From assembly GCA_013290125.1 (NCBI GenBank), contig JABCYQ010000001.1, positions 179,642 to 243,641 of the forward strand: a stretch of 64,000 nucleotides of DNA, in the 5' to 3' direction. The notes beneath the pieces are model-generated. The model worked only from the letters and a program-made list of their open reading frames with translations. It made no database searches and was not told the DNA's origin. This DNA comes from Vulcanimicrobiota bacterium (GTDB taxonomy: Bacteria; Vulcanimicrobiota; Vulcanimicrobiia; Eremiobacterales; Eremiobacteraceae). The stretch's first letter is position 1. Every line of letters begins with the position of its first letter. Made by a program: the position numbers and the translations under genes. Below, one piece after another: positions 56,799 through 64,000 of this stretch.

Positions 56799-57245
56799 CT
56801 AGTGATCCATTTTCATCGCGAACGGCCCGTTGCCGTTGATCTGCACCACCGTGTCGCCCTTCGCCATCGCGAAGTGCCAGAGTTTCGCTGGAATCACCGC
56901 AAACGAACCGGCCGGAAGCGCCATGAGTTTGGACGCGTCGAACTTGCCGCCGATCCCCGCCATGAACGTTCCCGAGATGACCGTCACGCGTTCTGTGTCA
57001 TCGTGATAGTGCGCCGGGAACTTCGTGCCGTCTGGGATATTGAGCCGAATGGTGAACGGGCCGGGCTTTGACGGGTCGCCGTCGAGCACTGCCACGCCAA
57101 CGGTCGCCGGAATCTGACCAGTGCCGGGCATCCAATGGATAGCAGCCGGCGTGACGATCGTTGGTTTGAGCATCGAGCTGGCGAACGCGGACGTGCCGCC
57201 GGCGAGCAGCGCTACCGCCGCAATGGCGAACGCGAAATGCTTCAT
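56799..57245 (-). CDS. Secreted cupin-fold protein
   Basis: 148 aa. Signal peptide MKHFAFAIAAVALLAGGTSAFA, then a cupin: IRLNIPDGTKFPAHYHDDTERVTVISG (metal ligands His, His, Glu) and LMALPAGSFAVIPAKLWHFAMAKG (second His). The ATG at 57245 has GGAGAGA upstream. Similar proteins are annotated as periplasmic cupins of unknown function. Confidence 0.87.
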   Translation of the reverse strand: MKHFAFAIAAVALLAGGTSAFASSMLKPTIVTPAAIHWMPGTGQIPATVGVAVLDGDPSKPGPFTIRLNIPDGTKFPAHYHDDTERVTVISGTFMAGIGGKFDASKLMALPAGSFAVIPAKLWHFAMAKGDTVVQINGNGPFAMKMDH

Positions 57246-57327
57246 CTGTTCTCTCCTCAAGCAGAATCGGAGTCTGCACGAGATGCAGGCCCGCACGTCG
57301 CTTCAGGCAGCGCGAGGTAAGAGCCTC

Positions 57328-58605
57328 TTAGACTCGCGGAATCGGTCCTTCGCCCGGCAGCGGCTGCCTGCGCGGGAGCGCGCGGCCGAGATTGAACGCC
57401 ACCTGGTTGCGGCCGCCGCGCTTGGCCTCGTACATGCGCGCATCCGCCGCTTCGAGCAGCCGCCCTGCAGCCTGCGATTCGTCGACCGCGACGTCGTTGG
57501 GATAGTGCGACACGCCGATGGAGAGCGTTACGCGCGTGCCGTCGGCCGCCGCGATGCCGAGCTGCCGTGCGAAATTCGTCAACTCGACGCGCGCGCGCAG
57601 GCCCTCCGCGAGTTTGATCGCCTCTTCTTTGCGCCGGTCGAGCAGCGCGATGCAGAACTCGTCGCCGCCGTTGCGGCCGGCGAATCCGTGATGCGTCGTT
57701 GCGGTCTCGCTGAAGATGTCCGCGAGCGCGCGGAGCAATTTGTCGCCGGCCGCATGGCCGAACGAATCGTTCCATAGTTTGAAGTTGTCGGTGTCGATAA
57801 AGTAGAGCGCGAGATCGCGGCTTGCGAACGGATCGGCGAATCGGCGTCCGTCGACTTCGTCACGCAGGCGTTGACGAAATGCCGCCGGTGTCAGCAATCG
57901 GGTGAGCGGATCGGTATTCGACGCGTGCCGCAAGCTATCTGCGAATCGCGCGCGCTGCAGCGCGTCGGATGCGAGGCGCCCGACTGTTTCGACAGTCCGA
58001 ACGTCGCTTTCTGAAAGCGGTTGATCCTTCGCGCGCTCGACGTAGAGCACGCCGACGATCTCCGGTTGGCGGCCCGAACCTCGATCGCGCGTCAGCGGAA
58101 CCCCGAGCGCCCACACGCGGTCGCGGCTTCCCGCCACAGGGCCGACGCCTGACTTCGACGCCGCAGAGTCGCGCGAAAGGTCCACGACGCTGGAGATGAA
58201 CGACGGTTCCGGTCCCACGATCGCCGTGAGCGCATGATCGCGCACCCAATGCACGATGGTCGCGCCTTCGTATGCTTCGCCGTCGCGCAAGTAGCCGGCG
58301 TAACCCGTGCCGGTCTTTGCGCCGAGCACGAGCCGGCCGTCCTCGTTGAAGAAGCAGAGCTGCACTTCCGCCGGTACAAGTTTGTCGAGCCGATCCAAAA
58401 TGCGCGCGCAGGTGGCTGCGGTGGACTCGGTCGCGACGTCCGTCAACGCCGGCGCGACGTCCTCGAGCAGAAAGAAGCGATGTTCGGCTTGTTTGGCACG
58501 TCGTTCAAGCGCGTGTAGACGCCGCGCAAGCCGAAACCAGAGCACGGCCCCGGTCACCGCGATGATGACGGCGACGATCCAGCCGAGCTCGGCGATGAGG
58601 TTCAC
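57328..58605 (-). CDS. Membrane-anchored GAF-GGDEF diguanylate cyclase
   Basis: 425 aa. One N-terminal span (WIVAVIIAVTGAVLWF), a GAF-like domain (about 50-215), then a GGDEF domain with NTDPLTRLLTPAAFRQRL, DTDNFKLWNDSFGH and the active site RNGGDEF (312-317). The I-site RxxD is not obvious. Probably makes cyclic di-GMP, which the PilZ protein at 3.2 kb could sense. GTG start overlaps the glmU stop (GTGA). Confidence 0.92.
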   Translation of the reverse strand: MNLIAELGWIVAVIIAVTGAVLWFRLARRLHALERRAKQAEHRFFLLEDVAPALTDVATESTAATCARILDRLDKLVPAEVQLCFFNEDGRLVLGAKTGTGYAGYLRDGEAYEGATIVHWVRDHALTAIVGPEPSFISSVVDLSRDSAASKSGVGPVAGSRDRVWALGVPLTRDRGSGRQPEIVGVLYVERAKDQPLSESDVRTVETVGRLASDALQRARFADSLRHASNTDPLTRLLTPAAFRQRLRDEVDGRRFADPFASRDLALYFIDTDNFKLWNDSFGHAAGDKLLRALADIFSETATTHHGFAGRNGGDEFCIALLDRRKEEAIKLAEGLRARVELTNFARQLGIAAADGTRVTLSIGVSHYPNDVAVDESQAAGRLLEAADARMYEAKRGGRNQVAFNLGRALPRRQPLPGEGPIPRV

Positions 58606-59948
58606 TTCGGTTTCTTGGGAAGTGCTTTCGCCGGATTACCTGCGACGCGTTCTCCGGCCGGCACGTCGTGCGTGACCACGGCGCCGGCGCCCGTCAGCGC
58701 GCCGCTGCCGATCTCGATCGGCGCGACAAGCGATGAATTCGAACCGATAAACGCGCCGTCGCCGATCGTCGTGGGATGCTTCTCTTTTCCATCCCAATTG
58801 CACGTGATGGTGCCCGCGCCGATATTGACGCCAGTCCCGATCGTCGCGTCACCGAGATACGAGAGATGACCGGCTTTCGAACCGCGGCCCATCTTCGTCT
58901 TCTTGAGTTCGACGAAATTGCCGATGTGCGCGCCGTCTTGCACGTCGGCGCCCAAACGAAGATGCGCGAACGGACCCACCGTCACGCCGCGGCCCAACCG
59001 CGTCTCTTCGATCACCGACCAACGCACCGTGCATCCTTCGCCGATCTCTGTGTTACGCAACTGCGTGCCGGGGCCGAGTTTCGTGCCGCGGCCGACCGAC
59101 GATCTGCCGAGCACATGCGTTTGCGGAAATATCGTCACGTCGGGTTCGAGCTTCACTCCTACATCGACATACGTCGCCGCCGGATCGACGATCGTGACCC
59201 CGGCGAGCATGTGCTCCACAAGGATGCGCGACTGCATGACCGCGCGAGCCGCAGCGAGTTCCGCGCGATTGTTCACGCCCATCACGAGGCGTGGATCTTC
59301 GCATTCGACGGTTTCGATACGTCCGCCGTCCGCCGCGATGCCGGCGACGCAGTCGGTGAGGTAGAGCTCGCCCTGCGCATTGTTCGGCTTTAAGCGCGCG
59401 AGTTGTTCGCGCAGCGTCTTAGAATCGAAGCAGTAGACGCCGGCGTTCACTTCGTTGACCCGGCGCTGTTCTTCGCTGCAGTCGGTATTTTCCACGATGC
59501 CTTTGACTTTGCCACCTTCGCGGATGATACGACCGAAATTCGTCGGCAGTGTTACACGCGCGGTGACAAATGCGAGCTGGGCCATTGCTGCGTGCCGCGC
59601 CGCGACCACGGCTTCGAGCAGGCTGCTCGGCACGAGCGGCATGTCGGCACTGATGATAAGCACGGGTTTTTCATCGCCCGCAATGGCGGCCATCGCCATC
59701 TGCACGGCGTGGCCAGTGCCGTTCTGCGGCTCTTGCAGCACGCAGGCGAGGCCTAGCTCTTTGCACGTCTCGAGCAGATCGGCGTTGACGACGGCGGTCA
59801 ATTCCTTTGCGCCCGCCGCGTGCGCGTTCGCGAGAACGTGATCGAGCATCGAACGGCCGCAGATCTCGTGCAGGACCTTCGGCGTCCGGCTCTTCATGCG
59901 CGTGCCTTTGCCAGCCGCGAGAACGATCGCGCGCGCGTCGATGCTCAC
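58602..59948 (-). CDS. glmU: Bifunctional UDP-N-acetylglucosamine pyrophosphorylase / glucosamine-1-phosphate acetyltransferase
   Basis: 448 aa. The N-terminal uridylyltransferase has LAAGKGTRMKSRTPKVLHEICGRSML, CVLQEPQNGTGHAVQMAM and ILIISADMPLVPSSL. The C-terminal left-handed beta helix has hexapeptide repeats with acetyltransferase motifs (PFAHLRLGADVQDGAHIGNFVELKKTKMG, INIGAGTITCNWDGKEKHPT, GSNSSLVAPIEIGSGALTGAGAVVTHDV). Supplies UDP-GlcNAc for peptidoglycan. ATG overlapping gltX stop. Confidence 0.96.
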   Translation of the reverse strand: MSIDARAIVLAAGKGTRMKSRTPKVLHEICGRSMLDHVLANAHAAGAKELTAVVNADLLETCKELGLACVLQEPQNGTGHAVQMAMAAIAGDEKPVLIISADMPLVPSSLLEAVVAARHAAMAQLAFVTARVTLPTNFGRIIREGGKVKGIVENTDCSEEQRRVNEVNAGVYCFDSKTLREQLARLKPNNAQGELYLTDCVAGIAADGGRIETVECEDPRLVMGVNNRAELAAARAVMQSRILVEHMLAGVTIVDPAATYVDVGVKLEPDVTIFPQTHVLGRSSVGRGTKLGPGTQLRNTEIGEGCTVRWSVIEETRLGRGVTVGPFAHLRLGADVQDGAHIGNFVELKKTKMGRGSKAGHLSYLGDATIGTGVNIGAGTITCNWDGKEKHPTTIGDGAFIGSNSSLVAPIEIGSGALTGAGAVVTHDVPAGERVAGNPAKALPKKPK

Positions 59949-61435
59949 GAGCGCGGCGCCGGCGCGAGCGCGAGCCGATTCAAGAGCGCATCGATTCGTG
60001 CGAGCGCGACGTCGCGACCCAGAATGGAGGCGACTTCGAAGATGCCCGGACTCACGGCCTGACCTGTGAGCGCCACGCGCAGCGGATGGATGTATGTGGC
60101 GGCCTTCGTGCCGTTGGCTTCGGCAAGGCCGCGTATCGCCGCCTCAACGCCCGCTACGCTGAAGTCGTCGGCTTTCACTAACGCGTCACGAACCGCTGCG
60201 AGCCGTCCGACTGTGTCTGGCGCGGCGCAATGTTTGCTCAACGCTTCCGAAGTCGGCTCCGGCGGATCGGTGTCGAAGAAATACGCGCCGTGTTCGATGA
60301 TCTCGGCAATCGTCCGGACGCGCTCTGCAAGCAGCGCCGTGACGCGCGCGACATGAGGCGCATCTTTGCGCGCCGCATTGGGGCGCAGCACCGGCAGCAG
60401 CGTTGCCACCATGTGCGCTAAATCGTCCGGCGCGACTTGCTTCATATACTCTTTGTTCATCCAGGCGAGTTTGGCCGGATCGAAGATCGCCGGATGTTTG
60501 ACGACGCCGGCAAGCGTGAAATCGCGAATCATCTCTTCGATAGACAGTATCTCGCGGTTGTCGCCGGGCGACCAGCCCAAGAGCGCGAGAAAATTCACGA
60601 GCGCCTGCGGCAAGAAGCCCATCGTCTCGTAGTCGTTGACGAACGTGGCGCCATCGCGCTTGGAAAGTTTGCGGCGCTGTTCGTTGAGGATGATCGGGAT
60701 GTGCGCGAACGCGGGCGGCTGCCAGCCGAGCGCTTCATAGATCAGGAGCTGTTTGGGAGTGTTCGCGAGATGCTCTTCGCCCCGGATCACGTGCGTGATG
60801 CGCATGCTATGGTCATCGGAGACAACCGCGAAATTATACAGCGCGCCGCCGTCACGCTTGACGACTATGAAGTCCGGCACGGTGCCCGGCGGAAACGTGA
60901 CGTCGCCGCGAATGAGATCGACGACGGTGATCGCGAGCGTCGGGTCCACGGCCATGCGCAGCGCGGCCGGCTCGCCGGCAGCCATCCGTTCCAGCCGAAC
61001 TGCCGGTTCGAGCGCGCGGCACGGGCAAGATGCTGCAGTGCGATCGGCAGCGGTCCGATCTGTGGGTACCGACTCGCTCGATTGAACGTCCGGTTCCGTG
61101 TCGGTACAGAAACACTCATAGACGTGTCCGGACGCTCGCAACTTCTCAGCAGCTTCGCGATAGAGCGCCTGCCGTTCGCTCTGACGGTATGGCCCGAACG
61201 CGCCGCCGATATCCGGTCCTTCGTCCCACGTCAAGCCGAGCCAGCGCAAACCGTCAAAGATGCCGCGCTCGAACTCATCGCGGTTGCGTGCGGTATCGGT
61301 GTCCTCCACGCGCAAGACGAATTCGCCGCCGTTGTGGCGCGCGAAGAGCCAATTGAACAGCGCGGTGCGCGCTCCGCCGACGTGGAGATATCCGGTTGGG
61401 CTTGGCGCAAAGCGCACGCGGATTTTATCGGTCAT
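59945..61435 (-). CDS. gltX: Glutamyl-tRNA synthetase
   Basis: 496 aa class I synthetase. HIGH-equivalent HVGG in FAPSPTGYLHVGGARTALFNWLF, EDTDTARNRDEFE, and KLSKRDGATFVNDYE (KMSKS-like). Two Cys pairs (CFCTDTE and CPCRAL) flank a Ser/Thr/Ala-rich insertion containing a DRTAA repeat, in the zinc-ribbon position. The ATG at 61435 fits the family; the frame extends 18 codons upstream. Followed by glmU with ATGA overlap. Confidence 0.96.
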   Translation of the reverse strand: MTDKIRVRFAPSPTGYLHVGGARTALFNWLFARHNGGEFVLRVEDTDTARNRDEFERGIFDGLRWLGLTWDEGPDIGGAFGPYRQSERQALYREAAEKLRASGHVYECFCTDTEPDVQSSESVPTDRTAADRTAASCPCRALEPAVRLERMAAGEPAALRMAVDPTLAITVVDLIRGDVTFPPGTVPDFIVVKRDGGALYNFAVVSDDHSMRITHVIRGEEHLANTPKQLLIYEALGWQPPAFAHIPIILNEQRRKLSKRDGATFVNDYETMGFLPQALVNFLALLGWSPGDNREILSIEEMIRDFTLAGVVKHPAIFDPAKLAWMNKEYMKQVAPDDLAHMVATLLPVLRPNAARKDAPHVARVTALLAERVRTIAEIIEHGAYFFDTDPPEPTSEALSKHCAAPDTVGRLAAVRDALVKADDFSVAGVEAAIRGLAEANGTKAATYIHPLRVALTGQAVSPGIFEVASILGRDVALARIDALLNRLALAPAPRS

Positions 61436-61472
61436 GATTTCGATCGCACGCGTCGCGCGTGTCCGCCGTCCC

Positions 61473-61498
61473 CGTAGTAGGGCAAGCATCGCTTGCCC
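61473..61498. repeat. Family B palindrome
   Basis: Exact unit CGTAGTA + GGGCAAGC-ATC-GCTTGCCC, identical to the copies at 19361 and 43633. Another GTAGGGT head occurs at about 61514, shortly before the stop of the B12-domain gene (minus strand, 61527). Confidence 0.82.
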
Positions 61499-61526
61499 AA
61501 ACGTGAATAGACGTAGGGTGCCGCGC

Positions 61527-61937
61527 TCAGGCCCGTGCGCGCTTCCCGCATGCGTCGCGCACGAATTCGATCGTCGTGGCGATCGGCGTCCCCGGAGTGA
61601 AGATCGCGGCGACGCCCCCTTCGAGCAACGGCTTCACGTCTTCGTCCGGAATGGTTCCGCCGCCGAAGAGCACGATGTCGCTCGCGCCTTCGCGGTCCAG
61701 GAGTTCTTTGATGCGCGGAAAGAGCGTCATGTGCGCGCCGGACAAGACGGACAGGCCGATGCCGTCGACATCCTCTTGAATGGCGGCTTCGACGACCTGC
61801 TCCGGCGTCTGATGTAGACCGGTGTAGATCACTTCGACGCCCGCATCGCGCAGCGCGCGTGCGATCACCTTGGCCCCGCGGTCGTGACCGTCGAGCCCGG
61901 CTTTGGCGACGAGAATGCGTATCGGCCGTTCGGTCAT
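61527..61937 (-). CDS. Methylmalonyl-CoA mutase B12-binding subunit
   Basis: 136 aa cobalamin-binding domain. [25 protein letters not shown] holds the DxHxxG cobalt-ligating motif, and [13 protein letters not shown] and [14 protein letters not shown] are the SxL and GG elements. It starts (ATG 61937) immediately after the catalytic-subunit stop. Together they form the split, two-chain mutase found in archaea and many soil bacteria. Confidence 0.94.
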   Translation of the reverse strand: MTERPIRILVAKAGLDGHDRGAKVIARALRDAGVEVIYTGLHQTPEQVVEAAIQEDVDGIGLSVLSGAHMTLFPRIKELLDREGASDIVLFGGGTIPDEDVKPLLEGGVAAIFTPGTPIATTIEFVRDACGKRARA

Positions 61938-63632
<1,695 letters not shown>

Positions 63633-63788
63633 GAGATTGCTTCCTACGGCGTTGGTGAGTGTCAGATGTTCGCGGTACCGGGACGATTCGCGCCGAAGCG
63701 CGGACTGGCCTGCGCTCGCGGCGAACGCCCGGACCACCGGCTGCCTGTAGCGGGCGCTCTTCTTTATGCCGGTCAGCGAGGTTTCGCG

Positions 63789-64000
63789 TTGTTCTTCAGA
63801 GAGTTTTACGACGAAGGTCTTGCGCAAGCTTCGTATCTGATCGCCGATTCGCACGCCGGCGTGGCGCTTGTCGTCGATCCGCGCAGAGACGTGCAGCCGT
63901 ACTTGGATCTGGCAGAGCGCGAAGAATTCCGCATCATCGCAGTCACCGAGACGCACATCCACGCCGACTATCTTTCCGGATCGCGTGAACTCGCTGCGGC
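63789..64000 (+). CDS. MBL-fold metallo-hydrolase (ETHE1/persulfide dioxygenase-like), partial
   Basis: Runs off the window end; 70 codons seen. It starts at TTG 63789 with GAGG 7 nt upstream and reads [18 protein letters not shown], then [19 protein letters not shown], then [17 protein letters not shown]. The HxHxD (HIHAD) zinc motif and the [17 protein letters not shown] start are typical of glyoxalase-II/ETHE1-type proteins that carry a rhodanese domain later on. Divergent from the mutase gene, 156 bp apart. Confidence 0.85.
   Translation, partial: MFFREFYDEGLAQASYLIADSHAGVALVVDPRRDVQPYLDLAEREEFRIIAVTETHIHADYLSGSRELAA

Overview
The window is 64 kb of high-GC (roughly 60-65 % by eye) bacterial chromosome. 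It is densely packed, with many ATGA, GTGA and TTGA start/stop overlaps and frequent GTG and TTG starts. There is no prophage, transposase or CRISPR array. Split glycine decarboxylase subunits, ScpA/ScpB, a DUF3048 lipoprotein, and the order trmD-rplS-lepB-lepB-rbgA-rnhB-yraN resemble Firmicutes and other Terrabacteria. Lipoproteins, a PilT ATPase and LolA-like proteins occur as well. My best guess is an uncultured deep-branching lineage such as Eremiobacterota (WPS-2); this is inference, and no marker here proves it.

Layout. 0.16-4.4 kb: a selenocysteine tRNA, two GNAT acetyltransferases, a secreted retropepsin-like protease, and a PilZ/Tim44 pair. 4.5-13.4 kb, minus strand: a long chain gcvT-gcvH-gcvPA(frameshifted)-gcvPB-nudix-DUF3048-scpA-scpB-methyltransferase-nfo. 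13.5-16.2 kb: three LuxR-type regulators, one with a degraded receiver domain. 16.3-17.6 kb: speH-speE with a promoter/operator. 17.8-19.8 kb: rplU-prp (without rpmA), a lytic transglycosylase and a Tat subunit. 20.4-26.6 kb: trmD, rplS with leader promoter and attenuator, two signal peptidases, rbgA, rnhB, yraN and a Ser/Thr kinase. 26.7-29.6 kb: a lower-GC beta-propeller lipoprotein, a membrane-tethered universal stress protein and a LolA-like protein. 29.6-33.1 kb: a sugar ABC importer. 33.2-40.6 kb: comM behind DnaA-box-like sites, a DsbA-like protein, an arginine/agmatine deiminase-family gene coupled to aguB, a DUF1003 protein, an unusual Fe-S HhH glycosylase-like protein, DoxX and VOC proteins. 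40.6-47 kb: panE-dut-nrdR, a 48-residue zinc ribbon, HAD, dprA-rlmH and argS. 47-51.6 kb: PerM, GNAT, IclR, an M48 protease and a HigBA-type toxin-antitoxin pair. 51.8-64 kb: a giant sortilin-like beta-propeller, isochorismatase, pilT, cupin, GGDEF, glmU-gltX, a two-subunit methylmalonyl-CoA mutase and the start of an MBL-fold hydrolase.

Metabolic links. AguB makes putrescine, the substrate of SpeE; SpeH supplies decarboxylated SAM. The glycine cleavage genes feed one-carbon units. The mutase genes belong to propionyl-CoA/succinyl-CoA metabolism.

The most distinctive feature is a dense set of intergenic palindromes. Family A is a two-hairpin element of about 67 bp, bounded by TGAAG and CTTCA, with a spacer of exactly 15 nt in every full copy and both orientations present. 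Families B-E are hairpins of different stem sequence; B, C and D copies carry a shared GTAGGGC head. Several sit exactly on stop codons, so the element itself supplies the TAG. No REP-associated (RAYT) transposase is encoded here, so the mobilising enzyme, if any, lies elsewhere.
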